DNA of 64,000 bases from an uncultured Prevotellaceae bacterium (lineage in GTDB: Bacteria > Bacteroidota > Bacteroidia > Bacteroidales > Bacteroidaceae), in the NCBI GenBank assembly GCA_900315565.1, contig OMZS01000012.1:56877-120876 (forward strand), in the 5' to 3' direction. The position numbers were made by a program, and so were the translations under genes. Position 1 is the first letter of the stretch; each line of letters opens with the position of its first letter. The notes below the pieces were generated by a model that saw nothing but the letters and a program-made list of their open reading frames with translations, did not search any database and had not been told where the DNA came from. Positions 44,754 through 52,844 of the stretch are shown here, piece after piece.

Positions 44754-46019
44754 ATGAAGATATTAACAATTTCTAATGCTGCATGGGATGACCGTAATTC
44801 TGTAGGAAATACAATGTCAAATTGGTTTTCTGGCATAGGGGACTATGATGTATATTCTATGTATACAAGAGAATCTTTTCCAGATAATCATTGTTGCAGC
44901 CATTATTATGTTGTAACGGTTACTGATATTATTAGAAATCTTTTGTCATGGAATAGAATAGGGCGGAAGTTTGAAAAGATTGAGACACTAATAGAAAAAG
45001 AAGACACACATATTGAAACGAGAGCGATCAAAAACATTAAAGGTTGGAAAAGATCTTTTTTGGCTTTTTGTGTGGAGATTTTGTATTCTTCAAGAATATG
45101 GTTAAATAGGAAAATGAAGTCTTATTTGTCATCAGTAGATCCGGACATTATCTTTTGCTTTGCTATAGCGGAGCCATTTCGCTATAACATCTTAAAATAT
45201 ATGAAAAAGCATTCTAAAGCAAAAGTTGTAATGTGGATTGCAGATGATGTATATGGCCAAGTGTATCCATCTACCTCTCTAGTCGATAAATGGTATGTTA
45301 GAAGGTATTATAAAATGTTTGAATATGCAGATAAATTATACGGAGTTTCTCCGATGCTATGTGAAGAATACTCCCATAAATTTAATCTGCCTATAGAACC
45401 TCTTTACAAGGGATGTGATCTTATGTCATGCAAGCAAGTAGTAGGGACCCCAATCCAAATAGTTTACGCCGGTAATTTGCTTTATGGTCGTGACCTTACC
45501 TTAGCAGCATTAACAAAGCAGTTGGAAACAATTAATAAAGATAGTACAAAGGCACAGTTACAAATCTATTCTACTACAGCTGTTGATGAGGAAGTTCGGC
45601 ACCAATTAGATATTGAAGGAACATCAAAATTGTGTGGCGCTCGCCCATATGACGAAATAAAAAGAATAATGAGCCAAGCCGACATGGTTTTGCATGTAGA
45701 GTCGTTTGATGAAGAGCAGAAGCAAAAGGTACGTTTGTCTTTCTCAACAAAGATTATTGATTGTATGCAGTCTGGTGCAGCAATGATGGTAATAGGTCCA
45801 AAGGGTATCGCTTCTATAGAATATCCAAGACAAATACCAGGAGTTATTGTTGTTGATGACCTTTCTATACTTAGCAGGCAGTTACACTCATTAGTGCACC
45901 AACCATATATGCTAGTGCATAATGCAGAACAATTGAATATGTATGCTCAAAAGCATCATGATAGATTAAGGGTGCAATTATCTCTTTTGAAAGAATTAAG
46001 GAGCATAATGGGAGAATAA
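44754..46019 (+). CDS. Glycosyltransferase, GT-B fold
   Basis: A 421-residue cytoplasmic protein. N-terminal MKILTISNAAWDDRNSVGNT, mid-chain KVVMWIADDVYGQVYPSTSL, donor side IQIVYAGNLLYGRDLTLAAL, KLCGARPYDEIKRIMSQADM and FSTKIIDCMQSGAAMMVIGP. These are features of diverged GT4/GT1 enzymes. Starts 7 bases after the polymerase stop. Confidence 0.82.
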   Translation: MKILTISNAAWDDRNSVGNTMSNWFSGIGDYDVYSMYTRESFPDNHCCSHYYVVTVTDIIRNLLSWNRIGRKFEKIETLIEKEDTHIETRAIKNIKGWKRSFLAFCVEILYSSRIWLNRKMKSYLSSVDPDIIFCFAIAEPFRYNILKYMKKHSKAKVVMWIADDVYGQVYPSTSLVDKWYVRRYYKMFEYADKLYGVSPMLCEEYSHKFNLPIEPLYKGCDLMSCKQVVGTPIQIVYAGNLLYGRDLTLAALTKQLETINKDSTKAQLQIYSTTAVDEEVRHQLDIEGTSKLCGARPYDEIKRIMSQADMVLHVESFDEEQKQKVRLSFSTKIIDCMQSGAAMMVIGPKGIASIEYPRQIPGVIVVDDLSILSRQLHSLVHQPYMLVHNAEQLNMYAQKHHDRLRVQLSLLKELRSIMGE

Positions 46020-46060
46020 GAGAATGATAACAAATAATTTGCAACAATAAATAATTAATT

Positions 46061-46780
46061 ATGAATATTGCATTAATTATTGCCGGAGGTTCCGGCAACC
46101 GTATGGGACAAGACATACCCAAACAGTTTATGCATGTTGATGGTGCTCCAATCATTATCCATACAATGAAGGCATTTGAGATGCATCCTGATATAGATGC
46201 CATCGCCGTAGTTTGCTTAAAAGGTTGGGAGACGGTTTTGCAGTCTTATGCCAATCAGTTTTGTATCTCAAAACTGAAGTGGATATTCCCTGGTGGTAAT
46301 ACAGGTATGGAGTCAATTCATAATGGAATATATGGATTGAGAGATGAAGAGTGCCAAGATGAAGATTTAATCTTGATTCATGATGCCGTTCGTCCGTTGC
46401 TTTCACAAGAAATAATCTCTTCAAATATTGCTATTTGCAAAGCCTATGGCTATGCAATTACGGGTATACAATGCAGAGAAGCAATTCTTGTGAGTGAAGA
46501 TGGTTTTACAACCAAAACTAGCATCCCTCGTGATACGCTGATTAGAACTCAAACCCCTCAGACATTTCGGTTAAGCAATATTATTAAAGCACATGAGTCA
46601 GCTAAAGAGAAAGGAATCATTAATTCAGTTGCCAGCTGCACGTTGGTTGCCGAACTCAATGAAGATATTGAAATGCACATAGTTCCTGGCTCGGAGAAAA
46701 ACATCAAAATTACCACAGTAGAAGACTTAGAGATGCTAAAAGCTCTCATGCATACATCAAAAGAAACATGGCTGAAATGA
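46061..46780 (+). CDS. IspD/TarI-family cytidylyltransferase
   Basis: Transfers CMP from CTP to an alditol or polyol phosphate. The 239-residue protein has the family signature IIAGGSGNRMGQDIPKQFM at residue 5, ILIHDAVRPL near 106 and TQTPQTFRL. In context (SDR and LicD next) a TarI-like role, making CDP-ribitol or a similar CDP-alditol, is favoured over the isoprenoid enzyme IspD. Overlaps the SDR gene by 13 bases. Confidence 0.9.
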   Translation: MNIALIIAGGSGNRMGQDIPKQFMHVDGAPIIIHTMKAFEMHPDIDAIAVVCLKGWETVLQSYANQFCISKLKWIFPGGNTGMESIHNGIYGLRDEECQDEDLILIHDAVRPLLSQEIISSNIAICKAYGYAITGIQCREAILVSEDGFTTKTSIPRDTLIRTQTPQTFRLSNIIKAHESAKEKGIINSVASCTLVAELNEDIEMHIVPGSEKNIKITTVEDLEMLKALMHTSKETWLK

Positions 46781-47805
46781 GTCCATATAAAAATGACATT
46801 TTGAATATTTTCAAAATGGGCTTATCGCTTGATAAGTTGTCTGGATGTAACATTCTGATAACGGGAGCAACAGGACTGATAGGGGGATGCTTGGTGGAGA
46901 CTCTGATGATGAACCCTAAGCGCAACTATCATGTATATGCTTCTGGACGTAATGAAGAGCGCGCTCTAAAGCGATTCCGGGAATTTTCTGATAATCCCGC
47001 ATTCCATTTTTTTCAATACGATGTGATGCAACCGTTGAAAAGTGATGTAAACTTCGACTATATCATTCATGCGGCCAGTAACGCTAGTCCGAATTTCTTC
47101 GCAAACAATCCAGTAGAAGTGATGAAAGCCAATATTTATGGCGTTACGAACTTAATGGAGTATGGCAAAGAGCGTAGTATGAAACGTTTCCTTTACGTTT
47201 CTTCTGGCGAAGTTTATGGCGAGGGTGATGGCCGAGTTTTTACCGAGGAATATAGTGGATATGTGAATCCCACTTCTCCAAGATCCTGCTATCCTTCAGT
47301 AAAACGTGCAGCGGAAACATTGTGTGTGTCGTATGCTGCAGAGTATGATGTAAATGTAGTTATCGCTCGCCCCTGTCATGTTTATGGTCCTTATTTCACT
47401 GAGAGCGACAATCGTGTTTATGCTCAGTTTATAAGAAATATTCTCAGAGGAGAGGATATTGTGTTGAAAAGTAGTGGACAACAATTTCGCTCTTGGTGCT
47501 ACGTCGTTGACTGTGTTTCGGCTCTATTACATATTTTATTAAAAGGAGAAAAGGGTGAAGCATATAACATTGCCGATTCTTCCTCCAATCTTTCTATCAG
47601 ACAACTTGCTGAGATGGTGTCTGAAATAGGTAACAGTAAAGTTACTTTTGAATTGTCGTCAGAAGAAGAAAGACTGGGATTTAATCCAGTTGGGAAATCT
47701 GTGTTCTCTACTAGAAAGCTTCAGAATTTGGGATGGAGTATTACGGGAATGATGAAAGAAAAAATGCTGCATACAATAGTTGAATGCAAAAATGACAGGA
47801 TATGA
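46768..47805 (+). CDS. NAD-dependent epimerase/dehydratase (SDR)
   Basis: A 345-residue extended SDR with ILITGATGLIGGCLVETL near residue 28, SSGEVYGEGDG and the catalytic SCYPSVKRAAETL (Y-x-x-x-K). Substrate is uncertain; sitting between the cytidylyltransferase and LicD genes it may reduce or epimerise the moiety that becomes CDP-linked, as TarJ-like partners do, although TarJ itself is a different dehydrogenase family. Overlaps LicD by 4 bases. Confidence 0.87.
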   Translation: MAEMSPYKNDILNIFKMGLSLDKLSGCNILITGATGLIGGCLVETLMMNPKRNYHVYASGRNEERALKRFREFSDNPAFHFFQYDVMQPLKSDVNFDYIIHAASNASPNFFANNPVEVMKANIYGVTNLMEYGKERSMKRFLYVSSGEVYGEGDGRVFTEEYSGYVNPTSPRSCYPSVKRAAETLCVSYAAEYDVNVVIARPCHVYGPYFTESDNRVYAQFIRNILRGEDIVLKSSGQQFRSWCYVVDCVSALLHILLKGEKGEAYNIADSSSNLSIRQLAEMVSEIGNSKVTFELSSEEERLGFNPVGKSVFSTRKLQNLGWSITGMMKEKMLHTIVECKNDRI

Positions 47806-48722
47806 AATCGCTAAAGGAACAGCTCAATGACGCAATAAATAGCTCCCAATTATTCAGAAAATTGGATGAAAAAGAGTTGGCCGCAATGAAACAATGCATT
47901 CTCGACATTTTTGTGCATATCAAGGATGTTTGTGAGTTAAATGGTTTGAATTTGATTTTGACTGGAGGCAGCTGTTTAGGAGCTGTTCGTCATAAGGGAT
48001 TTATTCCTTGGGATGATGACATTGATCTTATGATGCCCCGTAGCGACTATAATAAGTTAATTAATTTGTGTGAGAAAGGGGTTTTAGGAGATGATTACGA
48101 GTACACTTATCCTCATAAAAAACATGATGCTCCTTGTGCATTTCTAAAAATCTATCTTAAGAATAGTAGGGTTATTGGCTTTGGAGGTGAAAGTAAAAAA
48201 TATCCAAACGGGGTGTTTGTAGACATATTCCCTATTGAAGGTGCTCCCAAATCAAAGTTGGGTCGTTTAATAAAAGGGACTATTGCTAACTTGTTGAGGT
48301 TATGTGCCAATATGGTAGATAGTTCCAACAAATGGGATGATAAACTAACGGTTTTTTATAAACAAAATAGACTATTGTATTTCAATATGAGGTGCAGGCA
48401 GATTCTTGGCCGCTTACTTTCTGTGTTTAGCCATACGCAATGGATTCATTGGTTTGATTTATTTGTACGAGAAGAGAGTATTCAAGAATTTGCAGTGATT
48501 CCAACAGGCAGAAAACTCTATGTTGGTGAAACACTACCTGCAAATGTTTATTTCCCCCCAACGAAAGGGGTTTTCGAAGGGATTGAGGTATCCCTTCCTG
48601 CTAACCCAGATGCTTATCTGAAAAATTTATATGGTGATTATATGATAATTCCACCTGTTGATAAGCGAGAATCACATTTGATAGTTGAAATTCAACTTCC
48701 AGAAAAGTATTACAAGAAATAA
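47802..48722 (+). CDS. LicD-family phosphotransferase
   Basis: A 306-residue protein with the LicD/fukutin-type signature GGSCLGAVRHKGFIPWDDDI near residue 55, containing the metal-binding DDDID. LicD enzymes transfer phosphocholine or other phospho-alditols from CDP donors to glycans. The preceding TarI-like gene would make the donor. Predicted result: a phosphodiester-linked substituent on the surface polysaccharide. Confidence 0.9.
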   Translation: MKSLKEQLNDAINSSQLFRKLDEKELAAMKQCILDIFVHIKDVCELNGLNLILTGGSCLGAVRHKGFIPWDDDIDLMMPRSDYNKLINLCEKGVLGDDYEYTYPHKKHDAPCAFLKIYLKNSRVIGFGGESKKYPNGVFVDIFPIEGAPKSKLGRLIKGTIANLLRLCANMVDSSNKWDDKLTVFYKQNRLLYFNMRCRQILGRLLSVFSHTQWIHWFDLFVREESIQEFAVIPTGRKLYVGETLPANVYFPPTKGVFEGIEVSLPANPDAYLKNLYGDYMIIPPVDKRESHLIVEIQLPEKYYKK

Positions 48723-48766
48723 TAGTGCTATTCTTGAAATGAAATCAAAGTACGGTTTTATGTTTT

Positions 48767-49936
48767 ATGATTAAAATCATTCGTGCAACTACAGTCCCCA
48801 TGTCACTTGATGCCTTTTGTAAAGGTATGCTAAATGAACTGTCGGAGAGATACGAGATGATAGCGTTATCGTCTCCTGGCGAGGAGATGGAAGTGATTGC
48901 CCAAAGGGAAGGGGTGAGGACGATTGCTGTTCCGATGGAGAGGCATATCGCCATATGGAAGGATTTCGTGTCTTTATATAAGCTAGTTTCTGTATTTCGG
49001 AAGGAAAAGCCTGCGATGGTGCATTCGATGACCCCCAAAGCAGGGTTGCTTTGTATGCTGGCAGGATGGATAACGAAAGTGCCAGTGCGGGTGCATACGT
49101 TCACAGGGCTGGTGTTTCCAACGGCGAGTGGCGTAAAACGGGAGGTCTTGATGTTTACAGACAGACTAACATGTGCTTGTGCAACACATGTGATTGCTGA
49201 AGGACAGGGGGTGAAGAGTGACCTCGTGAACTATGGAATCACCAAAAAGCCCGTTCGAGTACTTGGATATGGCAATGTGAAGGGCGTGGACCTTGCACAA
49301 TATTCAATTGATAATTTAAAATTGATAATTGATAATTATCCTGCTGACGAAAGGAATAAACTTAATAGCATTCTAAAAAGTAATAATGGATTCACGTTTC
49401 TCTTTGTAGGGCGTATCGTAAAGGATAAGGGCATCAATGAACTGGTAGAGGCATTTGCACGATTGCATAAGGAAGTGCCTGATACTCGACTCTGGCTTGT
49501 CGGAGGGTACGAGGAGAAACTTGATCCGTTGCCGGAGATGACGAAGCAAGAGATAGACAATAATCCTGCTATCGAGGCCGTAGGTGTCAAGAAAGGTGAT
49601 GAACTCCTGACATTCTATGCCGCGGCTGATTGTTTTGTGTTGCCAAGCTATCGGGAAGGCTTCCCGAATACAGTCATTGAGGCTGGCGCGATGGACTTAC
49701 CTTCCATCGTGACGGACATCAATGGGGCAAACGAGATTATCATCCAAGGTGAGAATGGGGTAATTGTTCCTCCTAGGGATGCAGATGCCTTGTATCGTGC
49801 TATGAAAGCGATGATCGATGATTCCGAGGACAGGCAAAGAATGGCAGCAAACTCAAGGCGGATGGTCGCAGAACGCTTTGAACAGAGCTTTGTACGTAAG
49901 TGTTTGTATGATTTTTATGATGAAGTATTGAGCTAA
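48767..49936 (+). CDS. Glycosyltransferase GT4 (CapM/PglA-like)
   Basis: A 389-residue GT4 enzyme: KPAMVHSMTPKAGLLCMLAG, RVHTFTGLVFPT, FLFVGRIVKDKGINELVEAF, and the EX7E motif in PSYREGFPNTVIEAGAMDLP. Relatives add the second sugar, often FucNAc or GalNAc, to an undecaprenyl-linked amino sugar, which fits its position beside the initiating transferase. A repeat (49306-49339) is read in frame as SIDNLKLIIDN just before the donor domain. GC content returns to core-like values here. Confidence 0.92.
   Translation: MIKIIRATTVPMSLDAFCKGMLNELSERYEMIALSSPGEEMEVIAQREGVRTIAVPMERHIAIWKDFVSLYKLVSVFRKEKPAMVHSMTPKAGLLCMLAGWITKVPVRVHTFTGLVFPTASGVKREVLMFTDRLTCACATHVIAEGQGVKSDLVNYGITKKPVRVLGYGNVKGVDLAQYSIDNLKLIIDNYPADERNKLNSILKSNNGFTFLFVGRIVKDKGINELVEAFARLHKEVPDTRLWLVGGYEEKLDPLPEMTKQEIDNNPAIEAVGVKKGDELLTFYAAADCFVLPSYREGFPNTVIEAGAMDLPSIVTDINGANEIIIQGENGVIVPPRDADALYRAMKAMIDDSEDRQRMAANSRRMVAERFEQSFVRKCLYDFYDEVLS
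49306..49339 (+). repeat. In-frame AATTGATAATT repeat in a glycosyltransferase gene
   Basis: AATTGATAATTTAAAATTGA and on, read in frame as LIIDN units. The same word occurs intergenically at 63803-63845 and in frame at 51100-51118. Confidence 0.8.
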
Positions 49937-49940
49937 GCAG

Positions 49941-50525
49941 ATGTTGTACAAGTTAGCACATATATTGCGAGATAAGTTTAGCTGGGCATGGAACATCGTT
50001 GAGTGGGTGAACGCTCTATTATTCTCATGGAGGTATGGGAAGAGGCTGAAGGGTTTTGTATTCTCGGTTGTTCCAGAAGGGTATGACATTCTGCCCATCA
50101 AGGATGTTGCTACAGAGAAACTGGTGGAGTTCTTCCGTCAGCAGCCTAAGGAGGCTTTTGCGTATTTCCGTCCCCATGGGTTTGATGAGAAAAACATTCG
50201 GCGACTGCAGAACAATAAGGCGTTCCTGGGCTATGTGCTGTTGGACAAAACAAATAATCAAATAGCTGGCTATTGCTTCAACCGCTGCTTCTTCCATGGG
50301 CAGGGCTTCCGTGGACGTATAGTGGACATTGATTACCGTGGGAAGGGATTGGGAACGGCCATGAATGGGATTCTGAATGAAGTTGGTTTTGGAATTGGCC
50401 TGCGTCTGTTCGAAACGGTCTCGAAAGATAATGTAGCATCGTACCGCTCAGCCATATCAGCCAGCAATGTGAAGGTGGTGAAGGAAATGGAGGGGAATGA
50501 AGTGTATCTTGAGATTGTGCCTTGA
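49941..50525 (+). CDS. GNAT-family N-acetyltransferase
   Basis: A 194-residue GNAT with the acetyl-CoA motif VDIDYRGKGLGTAMNGIL (Q/R-x-x-G-x-G/A) near residue 130 and a C-terminal VSKDNVASYRSAISASNVK. Four bases after the transferase and 60 before the phosphoglycosyl transferase. In a PglF/PglE/PglC context it may acetylate the 4-amino group, the job of PglD, which belongs to another fold (left-handed beta helix). Alternatively it acylates a later sugar. Confidence 0.85.
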   Translation: MLYKLAHILRDKFSWAWNIVEWVNALLFSWRYGKRLKGFVFSVVPEGYDILPIKDVATEKLVEFFRQQPKEAFAYFRPHGFDEKNIRRLQNNKAFLGYVLLDKTNNQIAGYCFNRCFFHGQGFRGRIVDIDYRGKGLGTAMNGILNEVGFGIGLRLFETVSKDNVASYRSAISASNVKVVKEMEGNEVYLEIVP

Positions 50526-50585
50526 ACAGGGAATCGCTCTGCGAGAAATCTTATTAAAATCTGATACAAAATTGTATTAAAATAA

Positions 50586-51296
50586 ATGGTGGTGAAGTTT
50601 CTTTTTGATCGTGTCGTTTCATTCATCGGTCTGTTCTTCTTGTGGCCGGTTCTTATTGTCGTAGCGATACTCATCAAGGTGAAGATGCCGGGTGGACCGG
50701 TGTTTTTTGTGCAGAAGAGGGTGGGGAAGGATGGACGGTTGTTCAACTGCCATAAGTTCCGCACGATGAAGCCTGTAAGTCATAATGAAGGTGTGGATGC
50801 CAAGAAGGGGGACAAGAGCTGGAGCACGGTTTCGGTGGCGGGGGACGATCGTATAACGCCTTTCGGGGCGAAACTGCGGCATTGGAAGATAGATGAGCTG
50901 CCGGAGCTGTGGGATGTGCTCATCGGTAACATGTCGTTTGTTGGTCCTCGACCAGATGTGCCAGGGTATGCTGATAAGCTGGAAGGCGATGATCGAGTGA
51001 TTCTGAAGTTGCGACCGGGAATCACAGGGCCGGCAACGTTGAAGTATAGACTGGAGGATGAGTTGATCGCAGACAAAGTTTGCGAAATTGAAAATGGAGA
51101 ATTGATAATTGATAATTTACCCAAAGGTTTAAGCAAGGAGGAACTGGCGGTGTGGTATAATGATAACATGATATATCCGGATAAGGTGAGGCTGAATAAA
51201 TACTACTACAAACACTATTCGTTCTGGAAGGATATACAGATGATTTTATGCACGGTGTTGGGTAAGAAGATGATGTATGCGGGGGTGGTGATTTAG
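50586..51296 (+). CDS. Initiating phosphoglycosyl transferase (PglC/WcaJ family)
   Basis: Monotopic membrane enzyme that transfers sugar-1-phosphate to undecaprenyl phosphate. One N-terminal re-entrant hydrophobic helix (FIGLFFLWPVLIVVAILIKV), then GGPVFFVQKRVGKDGRLFNC, HKFRTMKP, the DE dyad context WKIDELPELWDVL and SFVGPRPDVPGY. At 236 residues it is the small PglC-like form plus about 30 residues; part of the excess (ENGELIIDNLPKG) is encoded by an in-frame repeat at 51100-51118. Confidence 0.93.
   Translation: MVVKFLFDRVVSFIGLFFLWPVLIVVAILIKVKMPGGPVFFVQKRVGKDGRLFNCHKFRTMKPVSHNEGVDAKKGDKSWSTVSVAGDDRITPFGAKLRHWKIDELPELWDVLIGNMSFVGPRPDVPGYADKLEGDDRVILKLRPGITGPATLKYRLEDELIADKVCEIENGELIIDNLPKGLSKEELAVWYNDNMIYPDKVRLNKYYYKHYSFWKDIQMILCTVLGKKMMYAGVVI
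51100..51118 (+). repeat. In-frame AATTGATAATT repeat in the phosphoglycosyl transferase gene
   Basis: AATTGATAATTGATAATTT translated ELIIDNL, the same word and same frame as at 49306-49339. Confidence 0.75.
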
Positions 51297-51455
51297 GAGT
51301 CTCTCCCCTTACTTCCCCAAAAGGGAAGAGAGCAAACAAATGGGCTGTTGAAATGGTAGAGACGTTGTTTCGCAACTGTTTAGGATGGATGGTTGTTATA
51401 GTTTATTGGTTACAGGGATAGGTTATAAGAATAGAAGATAAATACGATATTTAAT

Positions 51456-52739
51456 ATGACAGAAAGAAAAAGAATATATCTTTGTTTGGCGCACATGTCG
51501 GAGAATGGCATGGAGCAGAAATATATCAAGGAGGCGTTTGACACCAATTGGGTGGTGCCTCTTGGACCGAATGTGAATGGGTTTGAGGAAGACCTTAGGC
51601 AATTCGTAATTCATAATGAACAATGCGAAATAATCCCAGAATTAGAGCAGAAGGAAGTTGTGGCATTGTCGAGTGGCACGGCCGCAGTGCATCTGGCTCT
51701 GATAGCTTGTGGCGTTGGTCCTGGTGACGAGGTGATAGTACAGAGCTTTACTTTCTGTGCTTCAAGTCATCCTATTACTTATTTGGGGGCGATGCCTGTG
51801 TTCGTGGACTCGGAAAAAGACTCATGGAATATGGATCCCGAGTTAATGGAATTGGCAATCAAAGACCGTATTGAGAAAACGGGCAAGAAGCCTAAAGCAA
51901 TCGTTCCTGTGGCATTATATGGTATGCCGTATTACATTGACCGCATTATGGAGATTGCCAATCGTTATGACATTCCTGTGATTGAGGATGCTGCCGAGGG
52001 CTTCGGTTCACGTTTTAACGGTCAGGTGCTGGGAACGTTTGGTGATTATGGTGTGCTGTCGTTCAACGGTAATAAGATGATTACTACGTCTGGAGGCGGT
52101 GCACTGATATGTCCGGACAAGGATTCTTGGCAAAAGGTGATGTGGTTGGCTACGCAGGCGCGTGAGGCTTATCCCTATTACCAACATGAGGCCATTGGTT
52201 ATAATTACCGCATGTCTAATATCTGTGCGGGCATAGGGCGTGGACAGATGACTGTCGTGAATGACCACATTGCCCGCCATCGGGAAATTGCCAAGATGTA
52301 TAAGGAGGCTTTTGCTAGTGTTGATGGCATTGCTTTCCATGACGAGCTGCCTGGCATGGAGTCCAACTTCTGGCTGAATACGATCACGTTGGATGAGCAT
52401 TTGCATGTGAAGGGTGAGGAGAACGCCTATGCTCAGGCTGTTAAAGGTGCCGTTGGTGGAGCTGCTGGCGTGGTTCATGCTGGTGGTACATTGCATACCG
52501 ACTGTGAACCGAACAGAAATGTGGAAGCCATGCGTGTGGGGCTTGACAAGTTGGGCATTGAGGCGCGTCCTCTGTGGAAACCCATGCACAAGCAGCCTGT
52601 GTACAAGAATGCTCCTGCGTATGTCAATGGCGTTAGTGAGTCGTTGTTTAAAGTGGGGCTTTGTTTGCCATCTGGGCCCTGTGTGACTGACGAGGACGTG
52701 AATTTCATTATCGACAGTGTCAAGGGGATGATTGATTAG
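51456..52739 (+). CDS. PglE-type sugar aminotransferase
   Basis: DegT-family PLP enzyme of 427 residues: YIKEAFDTNWVVPLGPNVNG at the start (PglE/WeeJ hallmark), SSGTAAVHLALIACGVGPGD, VIEDAAEGFGSRFNG, PLP lysine in LSFNGNKMITTSGGG. It would aminate UDP-4-keto-6-deoxy-GlcNAc from PglF (52845). A repeat-like segment (51601-51636) inserts FVIHNEQCEIIPELEQKE between the first helix and the SSGTAA loop, where relatives are shorter. Distinct from the aminotransferase at 30328. Confidence 0.93.
   Translation: MTERKRIYLCLAHMSENGMEQKYIKEAFDTNWVVPLGPNVNGFEEDLRQFVIHNEQCEIIPELEQKEVVALSSGTAAVHLALIACGVGPGDEVIVQSFTFCASSHPITYLGAMPVFVDSEKDSWNMDPELMELAIKDRIEKTGKKPKAIVPVALYGMPYYIDRIMEIANRYDIPVIEDAAEGFGSRFNGQVLGTFGDYGVLSFNGNKMITTSGGGALICPDKDSWQKVMWLATQAREAYPYYQHEAIGYNYRMSNICAGIGRGQMTVVNDHIARHREIAKMYKEAFASVDGIAFHDELPGMESNFWLNTITLDEHLHVKGEENAYAQAVKGAVGGAAGVVHAGGTLHTDCEPNRNVEAMRVGLDKLGIEARPLWKPMHKQPVYKNAPAYVNGVSESLFKVGLCLPSGPCVTDEDVNFIIDSVKGMID
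51601..51636 (+). repeat. In-frame AATTC-ATAATG repeat in the aminotransferase gene
   Basis: AATTCGTAATTCATAATGAA and on, similar to the intergenic tandem repeats at 12879-12917. Translated VIHNEQCEII. Confidence 0.65.
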
Positions 52740-52844
52740 AGAAATGATGTATTAGAATCATTATATGCAAAAGAGGGATTTATTAGGACTTTATTTGTAA
52801 GACACTACAAGCTCGCCTTTAAACATTCGCCAAAATGTAAGCTT

